Position numbers and translations under genes: made by a program. A stretch of DNA of 64,000 nucleotides from Chthoniobacter sp. GTDB lineage: Bacteria > Verrucomicrobiota > Verrucomicrobiia > Chthoniobacterales > Chthoniobacteraceae. Where the stretch lies: positions 1-64,000 of the forward strand of contig JAIOPH010000019.1 of NCBI GenBank assembly GCA_021414005.1. The letters run 5' to 3'. The notes beneath the pieces were generated by a model. The model saw nothing but the letters and a program-made list of their open reading frames with translations, was not told the origin of the DNA and did no database searches. How positions within the stretch are numbered: the first letter of the stretch is position 1; each line of letters begins with the position of its first letter. Shown in pieces: positions 17,658-25,657 of this stretch.

Positions 17658-17861
17658 ATGAAACGAACTGCATTCTTCACCGCCGTCCTCGCTCTCTCGC
17701 CCGCGCTCGCACTCGCGCATCCCGGTCACTCCGTTCTGGACGTGTCGGCCGGCCCGCCGCACGCCGGTCACGAGGCGGAGTTCGCGGTGCTGCTGATCAC
17801 GCTGCTCGCCATCGCCGCGCTGGCCAACGGCGTCCACTGGCTGGTCCGCCGCCGCCGCTGA
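17658..17861 (+). CDS. Small secreted/membrane HPGH protein next to urease (HupE-like N-terminus)
   Basis: This 67-residue protein has a signal peptide ending ALA, a mature N-terminus beginning HPGH, a second His motif (PHAGHE), one hydrophobic helix ([20 protein letters not shown]) and a basic RRRR tail. The mature HPGH recalls HupE/UreJ metal permeases, in which an N-terminal His after signal cleavage contributes to nickel uptake, but the remaining helices are missing. It could bind nickel at the periplasmic face for the adjacent urease. The stop overlaps the ureA start (ATGA-type overlap), supporting a real gene. Function is inferred; no defined family was recognised. Confidence 0.7.
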   Translation: MKRTAFFTAVLALSPALALAHPGHSVLDVSAGPPHAGHEAEFAVLLITLLAIAALANGVHWLVRRRR

Positions 17862-18163
17862 TGCACCTCTCGCCGCGCGAACAGGAGAAGCTGCTGGTCG
17901 TCGTCGCCGCCGACCTCGCGCGCCGCCGGCAAGCGCGCGGGGTGAAGCTGAATTATCCCGAAGCGATCGCGATCATCACCTACGAGATTTTTGAAGGCGC
18001 GCGCGATGGCCGGAGCGTGGCGGAGTTGATGAGTTTCGGGACGACCATTTTGAAAAAGACCGACGTGATGGACGGCGTCGCCGAGATGATCCATGAGGTG
18101 CAGGCGGAGGCGACGTTTCCGGACGGGACGAAGCTGGTGACGGTGCATAATCCGATTCGATGA
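17861..18163 (+). CDS. ureA: Urease gamma subunit
   Basis: This 100-residue gamma subunit shows the standard [14 protein letters not shown] start, the conserved [15 protein letters not shown] and the SVAELMSFG block, with VHNPI at the C-terminus. It assembles with UreB and UreC into cytoplasmic nickel urease, which hydrolyses urea to ammonia and carbamate. The start overlaps the small HPGH gene. A ~100-nt repeat separates it from ureB, which is unusual because these genes normally abut. Confidence 0.97.
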   Translation: MHLSPREQEKLLVVVAADLARRRQARGVKLNYPEAIAIITYEIFEGARDGRSVAELMSFGTTILKKTDVMDGVAEMIHEVQAEATFPDGTKLVTVHNPIR

Positions 18164-18260
18164 ATTTAGGATTTAGCATTTAGGAATTAGGATTTTTTCA
18201 CCGACTCCGCACCGCACATCAAAATGCTAAATGCTAAATGCTAAATCCTAATTCCTAAAT
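18164..18260. repeat. AT-rich inverted repeat of CTAAAT/AATTAGGA units between ureA and ureB
   Basis: The left arm (18164-18192) contains ATTTAGGATTTAGCATTTAG and AATTAGGA. The right arm (18223-18260) carries three ATGCTAA units followed by ATCCTAATTCCTAAAT in reverse complement. The element fills the whole intergenic gap inside the urease operon and could fold into a long hairpin. Related units recur at 18583-18604, 7585-7652 and 23233-23265. Confidence 0.85.
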
Positions 18261-18263
18261 GGC

Positions 18264-18572
<309 letters not shown>

Positions 18573-18604
18573 CCACTTCCTAAAACCTAAATCTTACTTC
18601 CTAA

Positions 18605-20314
18605 ATGAAGATGACCCGCCGCCAATACGCCGAGATGTTCGGCCCGACCGTCGGGGATCGGGTGCGGCTGGCAGACACGGAGTTGTTCATCGAGGTCGAG
18701 CGCGACTTGATCGCGGAGGCGGGGGCCATCGGGGACGAGGTGAAGTTTGGCGGCGGCAAAGTCATCCGCGATGGAATGGGACAGTCGCCGACGGCGCTGG
18801 ATGCGGAGTCGCTCGATCTCGTCATCACGAACGCGCTGATCCTCGACGCGGTGCAGGGCGTGATCAAAGCGGACATCGGTGTGAAGCACGGGCGCATCGT
18901 CGGCATCGGCCACGCGGGCAACCCCGGCATCCAGCGCGGCGTCTCGATGATCATCGGCGCGGCGACCGAGGTCATCGCGGGTGAGGGCTGCATCGTCACG
19001 GCGGGCGGCATCGACACGCACATTCATTTCATTTGCCCGCAGCAAATCGAGCACGCGCTGGCCAGCGGCATCACCACGATGATCGGCGGTGGCACTGGCC
19101 CGGCGCATGGCACTTACGCCACGACATGCACGCCGGGCATCTGGAACATCCACCGCATGCTCGAAGCCGCGGACGAATACCCGATGAACCTCGGCTTTCT
19201 CGGCAAAGGCAACTGCGCTACGCCCGAGCCGCTGCGCGAGCAGGTGCTCGCCGGAGTTGTCGGGCTCAAGCTGCACGAGGACTGGGGCACCACGCCCGCG
19301 GCCATCGACTGCTGCCTCGGCGTGGCCGACGAACTCGACGTGCAGGTCGCCATCCACACTGACACGCTCAACGAGTCCGGCTTTGTCGAGGACAGCATTG
19401 CGGCGTTCAAAGGGCGGACGATTCACACCTTTCACAGCGAAGGCGCGGGCGGCGGGCACGCGCCCGACATCATTCGCGTGTGCGGCGAGGCGAATGTGCT
19501 GCCGTCGTCCACGAACCCGACGCGGCCCTTCACGGTCAACACCATCGACGAGCATCTCGACATGCTCATGGTCTGCCATCATCTCGACTCGAAAATCCCC
19601 GAGGATGTCGCCTTTGCCGAAAGCCGCATCCGCCCCGAGACCATCGCCGCCGAGGATTTGCTGCACGACCTCGGCGCATTTTCGATGATGTCCAGCGACT
19701 CGCAGGCTATGGGGCGCGTGGGCGAAGTCATCACGCGCACCTGGCAGACGGCGCACAAGATGAAGGTGCAGTTTGGCGTCCTCGAATCCGCGCGCCCCGC
19801 CGACAACTTCCGCGCCCTGCGCTACATCGCGAAATACACGATCAACCCCGCCATCTCGCACGGACTCGCGCACGAGGTCGGCAGCATCGAGGTCGGCAAA
19901 CTCGCCGATCTCGTCGTCTGGAAGCCTGCGTTTTTCGGCGTGAAGCCGGAGGTCATCTTGAAAGGCGGACTCATCGCGATGGCGAACATGGGCGACCCGA
20001 ACGCCAGCATTCCCACGCCGCAGCCCACCTTTTACCGCCCGCAATTCGCCGCGCACGGACGCGCAAAATTTTCCACGAGCATCACCTTCGTCAGCGACGC
20101 CGCGCTGCGCTCCGGCAAACTTCCGCCGCTCTCCAAACACCTGAGCGCCGTGAAAAACACGCGCCATATTTCCAAGCGCGACCTGCTCTGGAACGACACG
20201 CTGCCGAAAATCGAAGTTGATCCCGAGACCTACACCGTAAAGGCCGACAGTCGCGTGTTGACCTGCGAGCCCGCGACCGTACTGCCGCTGGCGCAGCGGT
20301 ATTTCCTGTTCTGA
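18605..20314 (+). CDS. ureC: Urease alpha (catalytic) subunit
   Basis: The 569-residue catalytic subunit has all expected active-site elements: [13 protein letters not shown] (nickel His pair), [12 protein letters not shown] (carbamylated Lys), [29 protein letters not shown] (nickel and substrate His), LMVCHHLD (flap Cys and His) and [14 protein letters not shown] (nickel Asp). Length is normal. It hydrolyses urea at a binuclear nickel centre. The ureE GTG start follows its stop by 2 nt. The enzyme should be active if UreD and UreG are supplied from elsewhere. Confidence 0.98.
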   Translation: MKMTRRQYAEMFGPTVGDRVRLADTELFIEVERDLIAEAGAIGDEVKFGGGKVIRDGMGQSPTALDAESLDLVITNALILDAVQGVIKADIGVKHGRIVGIGHAGNPGIQRGVSMIIGAATEVIAGEGCIVTAGGIDTHIHFICPQQIEHALASGITTMIGGGTGPAHGTYATTCTPGIWNIHRMLEAADEYPMNLGFLGKGNCATPEPLREQVLAGVVGLKLHEDWGTTPAAIDCCLGVADELDVQVAIHTDTLNESGFVEDSIAAFKGRTIHTFHSEGAGGGHAPDIIRVCGEANVLPSSTNPTRPFTVNTIDEHLDMLMVCHHLDSKIPEDVAFAESRIRPETIAAEDLLHDLGAFSMMSSDSQAMGRVGEVITRTWQTAHKMKVQFGVLESARPADNFRALRYIAKYTINPAISHGLAHEVGSIEVGKLADLVVWKPAFFGVKPEVILKGGLIAMANMGDPNASIPTPQPTFYRPQFAAHGRAKFSTSITFVSDAALRSGKLPPLSKHLSAVKNTRHISKRDLLWNDTLPKIEVDPETYTVKADSRVLTCEPATVLPLAQRYFLF

Positions 20315-20316
20315 GC

Positions 20317-20742
20317 GTGGATCTGGTGCATCACGCGCTCGCCGATTGGTCGCGGTCTTTGCCGGTCCAGCGCCTCGCCGTCGAGCGGCTCACGCTGGCG
20401 AAGCGGCGGTGGCGCGGCGTGGCCGAGGACGGGCGGGAATTTGGCTTCGATCTCACGGCACCGCTTGCTGACGGCGCGGCGGTTTTCCAAAGCGGCACGG
20501 CGGTCTATGTCATCGCGCAGAAATACGAGCCAGTGCTGGAGGTCGCGCTCGGCACGGACTCGCCGACCGCCGCGCGGCTCGGCTGGATGATCGGCAACCT
20601 GCATTTCCAGATCGAGGTCGCGGCCGAGATCGTGCGCGTGAACGATGACCCGGCGGTGCGGCAACTCTTCGAGCGAGAAGGCATCGCCTTTACCGCGTGC
20701 AAGCGCGTCTTCCATCCGCTGAGCGGCGGACATCACCACTAG
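20317..20742 (+). CDS. ureE: Urease accessory protein UreE (nickel chaperone)
   Basis: This 141-residue protein starts with GTG 2 nt after the ureC stop. The peptide-binding and metal-binding domains are recognisable (LTLAKRRWRGVAEDGREFGFDL; MIGNLHFQIEV, where GNxH carries the interface nickel-binding His). A short His tail (SGGHHH) ends the protein. UreE delivers nickel to the UreDFG-apourease complex. A CACGGAG-type repeat separates it from ureF. Confidence 0.93.
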   Translation: MDLVHHALADWSRSLPVQRLAVERLTLAKRRWRGVAEDGREFGFDLTAPLADGAAVFQSGTAVYVIAQKYEPVLEVALGTDSPTAARLGWMIGNLHFQIEVAAEIVRVNDDPAVRQLFEREGIAFTACKRVFHPLSGGHHH

Positions 20743-20755
20743 CCACGGAATGCCT

Positions 20756-20858
20756 CACACGGAGTTCACGGAGTTCACGGAGGGCACGGAGGGCACGGAG
20801 GAAATGCGGGATCTGCTTCGCATCGTCATCTTCCTCCGTGCCCTCCGTGAACTCCGTG
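20756..20858. repeat. CACGGAG 9-bp unit inverted repeat between ureE and ureF
   Basis: The left arm is five tandem NNCACGGAG units (20756-20803). The right arm (20831-20858) is the reverse complement, TTCCTCCGTGCC then CTCCGTGAACTCCGTG. It fills most of the 132-nt gap and can form a hairpin of roughly 20-28 bp. This resembles a CTCCGTG dispersed repeat seen in PVC genomes. Confidence 0.85.
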
Positions 20859-20874
20859 CAAGGCACCAAACCGC

Positions 20875-21561
20875 ATGACCACCAACCTCCCCTGGCTGCC
20901 CTTTCTGCTGCAAACGGCGGACGCGCTTTTCCCCACGGGCGCGTATGCGCACTCGCTCGGTTTTGAGGAAAGCGTGCGGCTCGGCGTGGTGCGCGACGAA
21001 GCCTCGCTCGGGCGTTTCCTCCGCGAACAGATCAGCCCCGCGCAGCGCCAGCACGAGTTGCCCTATCTGCGCTTCGCGTTTGCCGCGGAAAGCCTCGACG
21101 AACTCCGCACGCTCGACGCCGAGATCAGCGCCTGGAAGCTCGCCCGGGAAAGCCGCGAGGCCAGCGCGCAGCTCGGCGTCCGGCGGCTGAAAGCGCTGCG
21201 CACGATCTCCGATTCGGCGGTGCTCGCCGACTTTGACACCGCCGTCCGCGATGGCCGCGCCGCCGGGCATCATCTCGTGGTCTGCGGCTTGCAGGCGCGC
21301 AGCGCAGGCGTGCCGCTCGTCGCCGCGCTGACGACCTACTTTTACCAATCCCTCACCGCCATCTGCGCGGCGGCCTTGAAGCTCATCCGCATCGGCCAGG
21401 ACGCGTGCCAGCGCGTCCTCCGCGCGGCCTGCGCGGACGCGGAATCCGTCATCCAAGGCTCCCTCGCCATCGCCTGCGCCGACGCCGGCTGGTTCAATCC
21501 GCTCCTCGAGATCGCCGCCATGCGCCACGAGCGCGCGGAGGAGCGGCTGTTCATTTCGTAA
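20875..21561 (+). CDS. ureF: Urease accessory protein UreF
   Basis: This 228-residue all-helical GTPase-modulating protein shows typical UreF blocks: LPFLLQTADALFPTGAYAHS (residues 8-27), GFEESV and TYFYQSLTAICAAALKLIRIGQ. It bridges UreD and UreG during nickel insertion. It is the last gene of the urease cluster and overlaps the convergent lnt gene by 11 nt. No ureG or ureD follows, so the accessory set here is incomplete. Confidence 0.95.
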   Translation: MTTNLPWLPFLLQTADALFPTGAYAHSLGFEESVRLGVVRDEASLGRFLREQISPAQRQHELPYLRFAFAAESLDELRTLDAEISAWKLARESREASAQLGVRRLKALRTISDSAVLADFDTAVRDGRAAGHHLVVCGLQARSAGVPLVAALTTYFYQSLTAICAAALKLIRIGQDACQRVLRAACADAESVIQGSLAIACADAGWFNPLLEIAAMRHERAEERLFIS

Positions 21562-23206
21562 TGCTCGTTGAGTTTTCTGCCCGTTTGCGGAAGCGGGTGA
21601 CGAGCGCGCCAAGAAGGATCGCCGCAGTCGCCAGCATGGCGAGGTGGGAAAACCAGTCGCCGTGACGGGCGTAGAAGGTTAGCCGCGGAGCGAGGGGAAC
21701 GCGGACTTCGCGAGCGGCGAAGCCTTGCTCGAAAGGCTTCAGCCAAGACGTGACACGCCCGCTGGCATCCACCGCGCAGGTCACCCCGGTATTGCCGCAG
21801 CGAATCAGCGGACGGCGGTTTTCGATGGCGCGGAACACGGCGTTGGCGAGGTGCTGTTCGGCAGCGGGCGATTGCGCAAACCAACCGTCGTTCGTGATGT
21901 TCACGAGCACCTGCGCGCCGCCCTGCACAAAGCGCCGGGTGAGTTCACCGAGCGTGTCCTCAAAGCAGACGAGCGGGGCGAGGCGGATTTTGGGATCGTC
22001 GAGATCGAGCACTGTGTATTCGCGACCGGAAGAGAAGTCTGCCGGCACCATCTGGCCACATAGCCCGCCAAAGATCGGACGCAGCGGCAGGTATTCACCA
22101 AACGGGACCAGGTGAATTTTCCGGTAGAACTGCTGCTTTTCGCCCCGCTCGCTGAGCAGCGCCGCGATGTTGTAGTCCTCGCGCTTTTCGGGATCGAAAT
22201 CGGTGCTTCCAAAAAGCAGCGCGCCATCGAGCCGCTTCGCCTGATCGACAACGAAGTGGTAGTTCACGTCATCGGCGAACATGCTGCGCGGCGTGGCCGA
22301 CTCCGGCCAGAGCACGAGCTGCGGCGCCGGCCGCGTGAGCGCGGCGAGACCGGTGAGCTTGTCGAGTTCGGCGAAAATTTTGCCCTCCGCCTCGGGGTCG
22401 AACTTCTCCGTCTGCGCGATGTTCGGCTGCACCGCGACCACGCGCAGCGGCACGCTTGCCCCGACGTCTGGGGCCAGTAATGCGCGCACGCCGTAGGCAA
22501 AAACCGCGGCAATTAGCGCCATCGTGAAGCTAAACTCCCAGCGCACCCGTTTGAGAAAGGTCGGGCCAAGTTCGCCAATGATCCGGCGCACCATGATAAC
22601 CGCCATCAGATTCACAAACACCACGAGAAAGGAGATACCGGGCACGCCCGTGAGTTCGGCGATTTGGATCATCGGCAAGTCGCGATGCAGCGCCACGCCG
22701 ATGTTATTCCAGCCGAAGCCACCGAAGAGCCGCTCGCGCACCCACTCGTGCGATACCCAAGCGGCGGCACCCGCGCCGGCCGTGGCGAGATTCTGCAGCG
22801 AACGCGGAAACCGCCGCGCCGCATCATCGCGCACCAGCACCGCGCCGACGAACCACGTCCAAAACGCGAAATAGAAACCGAAGACCATTGCCACGAGTGG
22901 CGCGAGCGCGAGCAGCCACCAATTTTCGTAGAGCGCCGCCAACGTGGTGCTGAGCCAAATGAAGGTGCTCGTGAAAAACACCAACCCCGCTACGTAGCCC
23001 AGCGCCGCCTTGCGCAGCCCGGTGCACCGGCCCGTATTCTGCGTGAAAAAGGTCGCGCAAATCAGCGGCACGAGCGCCACCCACACGAGCCAGCCCTGCT
23101 CCCAGCGCGGAAAACAAAACGTCAGCGCGGCACCCGTCCCCACCGCCGCCAGCCACGGCCACACGCGCCTCACGCAGGAAAAAGATGATATGGGAGATTC
23201 GGGCAT
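21551..23206 (-). CDS. lnt: Apolipoprotein N-acyltransferase
   Basis: This 551-residue inner-membrane enzyme adds the third acyl chain to lipoproteins. The N-terminal half has about seven hydrophobic segments. The periplasmic nitrilase-like domain shows the catalytic Glu in LVLWPESATP, a Lys in FYRKIHLVPFGEYLPLR and the Cys in PLVCFEDTLGE, followed by ITNDGWFAQSPAAEQHL. A C-terminal hydrophobic segment ends the protein. It begins at ATG 23206 and overlaps ureF at its 3' end. Confidence 0.96.
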   Translation of the reverse strand: MPESPISSFSCVRRVWPWLAAVGTGAALTFCFPRWEQGWLVWVALVPLICATFFTQNTGRCTGLRKAALGYVAGLVFFTSTFIWLSTTLAALYENWWLLALAPLVAMVFGFYFAFWTWFVGAVLVRDDAARRFPRSLQNLATAGAGAAAWVSHEWVRERLFGGFGWNNIGVALHRDLPMIQIAELTGVPGISFLVVFVNLMAVIMVRRIIGELGPTFLKRVRWEFSFTMALIAAVFAYGVRALLAPDVGASVPLRVVAVQPNIAQTEKFDPEAEGKIFAELDKLTGLAALTRPAPQLVLWPESATPRSMFADDVNYHFVVDQAKRLDGALLFGSTDFDPEKREDYNIAALLSERGEKQQFYRKIHLVPFGEYLPLRPIFGGLCGQMVPADFSSGREYTVLDLDDPKIRLAPLVCFEDTLGELTRRFVQGGAQVLVNITNDGWFAQSPAAEQHLANAVFRAIENRRPLIRCGNTGVTCAVDASGRVTSWLKPFEQGFAAREVRVPLAPRLTFYARHGDWFSHLAMLATAAILLGALVTRFRKRAENSTSITK

Positions 23207-23232
23207 GCGCGGGCGAAAGGCCGCGAAGGTTC

Positions 23233-23265
23233 AATCAGAAATCCGCAATCTGAAATCCGAATTTC
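23233..23265. repeat. AATCCGAAATC-type dispersed repeat fragment
   Basis: AATCAGAAATCCGCAATCTG plus AAATCCGAATTTC lies in the 62-nt gap between lnt and the next gene. This is the classic AATCCGCAATCTGAAATC dispersed repeat common in PVC and other environmental bacteria, related in base pattern to the CTAAAT/AATCC units in the urt and ure operons. Confidence 0.7.
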
Positions 23266-23268
23266 TTC

Positions 23269-23583
23269 CTACTCCCGCCGCACGCGCTTGCTCTTCTTCA
23301 CCTCGGGGCGCGGGTCGAGCGCGTCGCGCAGGTCTTTCATGTAGCCGGAGTTCACACGGAACATGACCTTCTCCAGCTCCTCCTTTTTATAAAATGCGCT
23401 TTTGTCCGCGACCACGTAGCCGATGCCGATGAGCCCTTGCAGACAGTCGATCAACTCGGCGATCGGCAGCTCGCCACAGTTCGCGATGAGGTCTGCGCCG
23501 AGCGTGTCGCTGCTGCCAAAGCCCAGCGCTTTGATTACCGACACCTCCGTGCCGTCGAGGTTGATGTTGCTTTCCTTGCTCAT
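23269..23583 (-). CDS. Conserved hypothetical protein, 104 residues
   Basis: This is a small soluble protein without signal peptide or membrane helix. The middle (LIANCGELPIAELIDCLQGLIGIGYVVAD) looks like a helix-turn-helix or winged-helix core, followed by FYKKEELEKVMFRVNSGY and a Lys/Arg-rich tail (KKSKRVRRE) that could contact nucleic acid. It starts 5 nt after the phosphohexomutase stop, so the two are co-transcribed. No family was recognised. A small DNA-binding or ribosome-associated protein is possible but not shown. Confidence 0.7.
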   Translation of the reverse strand: MSKESNINLDGTEVSVIKALGFGSSDTLGADLIANCGELPIAELIDCLQGLIGIGYVVADKSAFYKKEELEKVMFRVNSGYMKDLRDALDPRPEVKKSKRVRRE

Positions 23584-23588
23584 GGTTT

Positions 23589-25559
23589 TCAGGCGGAAAG
23601 ACGCCGCTCCACATCCTGCTGGACCCAGTTCCAGAGACGTTCGAGGGCCGCTTTCACGTCGGCTTTGATGACGGCCAACTCGGCAGATGTAAAGGACTTC
23701 CCGACCTCGGGAGCGCGCCGGGCAAAGAGGTAGAATTTGATTTTGGGCTCTGTGCCGGACGGGCGCACCGCGATGCGTCGGCCATCGGCGAGGTCAAACA
23801 TGAGCATCTTCTCCTTCGGGATGATGGCCCCCTCTTCGTCGGTGAAGGTCTCGGTGGCGAAGTTCCGCGTGCTGGTCACCGTGCTGCCATCCACGGCGCG
23901 CGGTGCCTGGCTGGCATACGATTCCACGAGGCGCTGGATTTTTGCCGCACCGTCCGCGCCCTCGAAAGTGAGCGAGCCGTTTTGCTCCCAGTAGAATCCG
24001 TAGGCCGCATAGACCTCGTCGAGCAGCGCGAGCAGCGTGAGGCCGCGTCCTTTCGCATACGCCGCGACCTCGGCGAAGACAACCGCCGCTCCGTTGCCGT
24101 CCTTGTCGCGCACGAAATCCGCCGCGCTGTAGCCGTAGCTCTCCTCGCCGCCACACACGTAGTAGCTCGAGTGCGCGAGCCGCAGCGCGCGTGTCTCGGG
24201 CTCGGGCAGGGCGCGATATTGGGCGCGGACTTCGGCGGGCAGGGCGGCTTCGTATTGGCCGAGTTTTTCGCCGATGTATTTGAAACCGGTGAGCGTCTCG
24301 ACGCAGCGCAGGCCGTGTTTTGCGGCGATGGCCTTTTGCAGGTCCGTGGTGACGAAAGTTTTCACGATCACGCACCGCGCCGCGTTGGCAGGCGTGATGA
24401 CGCCCTGCGCGATGAGTTTGCTGACGCGGTAGTAGGCCATGAGAGAACCAATCTGGTTGCCGGTCAGGAGCTCGAGCTGGCCCGCGGCGTTGCGCGCGGC
24501 CACGCCCATGCGGTCGCAGTCCGGGTCCGTGGCGACGACGAGGTCCGCGCCGTCCTGGTCCGCGAGCTGCATGGCGAGCGTGAGCGCCTCGGCGTTCTCA
24601 GGGTTCGGCGATTTCACCGTGGGAAAACGCCCATCGGCGACTTCCTGCGCGGGCACCGTGGAGTAGCGGAAGCCCAGCCGGTCGAGCATCGGTTTGATGA
24701 TCGTCCCGCCGACGCCGTGGATCGAGGTGAAGACGATGCGCAGCCCGCTCTGCGCGGCGGCCGCGACCATCGGGCGGTCGAGGATGAGCGTCTCCAGCCG
24801 CGCCATGTAGGCGTCGTCGTGCGCCGCGCCGAGCACCGTCACCGTGCCCTGCTCCGCGGTGGGCAAAGGCGTATATCCATCGGACTCGATGGCGTTGACC
24901 TTGGCGATGATCCCGCCCGCGTGCGGCTCCACCACCTGCGCGCCGTCAGCGAAATAGACTTTGTAACCATTGTCGTGCGGCGGGTTGTGGCTGGCCGTGA
25001 TGACGATCCCCGCCTGCGCGTTTTCCAGCCGTACCGTGAAAGAAAGCTGCGGCGTGGACCGAGCCCCCTCGAAGATGCACACATCGCAGCCGTTCTCCGT
25101 CGCCACCCGCGCCGTCAGCTCCGTGAAATCGCGCGAGAAATGCCGCGTGTCATGCGCGACCACGATCTTCGGCCGGCCGGGCTGCCCGCTCTGCGCGAAC
25201 CACTCCTTCACGTAGGCCACCAGCCCCTGGGTGGCGCGGCTGATGTTGTAGAAATTCATCGCGTTCGTCCCCACGCACGGGCGCTCCGGCCGGTCGAGCG
25301 GCTGAGGCGCGCCGCGCTCGGCGGCGGTCACGATCTTTCCAATCGTGCGCCCGCGCAGACCGCCGGTGCCAAAGGCCAGTGCCTTGTAAAAGCGGTCATT
25401 CAACTCGTCCCACGCGCCCTGCTCCACCAACTCGCCAATGCTTTCGGCAATCACCGGCGACGAACTCTGCGCGAGCATCAGCCCGATATTGCGTGCGCTA
25501 CTTTCGAGGAGCTGGCCGGCGCTGACGGCTTGTTGGAGACGACTATTGAGATCGGACAT
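23589..25559 (-). CDS. Alpha-D-phosphohexomutase (phosphoglucomutase/phosphomannomutase type)
   Basis: This 656-residue cytoplasmic enzyme interconverts hexose 1- and 6-phosphates. It has the phosphoserine loop ITASHNPPHDNGYKVYF, the metal loop ATDPDCDRMGVA, the sugar-binding GGEESYGYSAADFVRDKDG and the phosphate-binding AVRPSGTEPKIKFY. The extra length and the TGGLRGRTIG motif place it near the PGM2/PgcA branch. ATG at 25559 (MSDLNSRLQQ) is preferred over an upstream in-frame start. It may supply glucose-1-phosphate for glycogen (glgB lies downstream) or mannose-1-phosphate for the manC product. A CGCATTTT/AAAATGCG hairpin lies in its 5' region (25600-25618). Confidence 0.93.
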   Translation of the reverse strand: MSDLNSRLQQAVSAGQLLESSARNIGLMLAQSSSPVIAESIGELVEQGAWDELNDRFYKALAFGTGGLRGRTIGKIVTAAERGAPQPLDRPERPCVGTNAMNFYNISRATQGLVAYVKEWFAQSGQPGRPKIVVAHDTRHFSRDFTELTARVATENGCDVCIFEGARSTPQLSFTVRLENAQAGIVITASHNPPHDNGYKVYFADGAQVVEPHAGGIIAKVNAIESDGYTPLPTAEQGTVTVLGAAHDDAYMARLETLILDRPMVAAAAQSGLRIVFTSIHGVGGTIIKPMLDRLGFRYSTVPAQEVADGRFPTVKSPNPENAEALTLAMQLADQDGADLVVATDPDCDRMGVAARNAAGQLELLTGNQIGSLMAYYRVSKLIAQGVITPANAARCVIVKTFVTTDLQKAIAAKHGLRCVETLTGFKYIGEKLGQYEAALPAEVRAQYRALPEPETRALRLAHSSYYVCGGEESYGYSAADFVRDKDGNGAAVVFAEVAAYAKGRGLTLLALLDEVYAAYGFYWEQNGSLTFEGADGAAKIQRLVESYASQAPRAVDGSTVTSTRNFATETFTDEEGAIIPKEKMLMFDLADGRRIAVRPSGTEPKIKFYLFARRAPEVGKSFTSAELAVIKADVKAALERLWNWVQQDVERRLSA

Positions 25560-25657
25560 ATCCGCACACTTTAAAATCCGGCGCGGAAATTCGGGAAGTC
25601 GCATTTTTCCAAAATGCGCTCCTCGCTCCACACCTTCCGGAGCAATCTGGCCGCACC

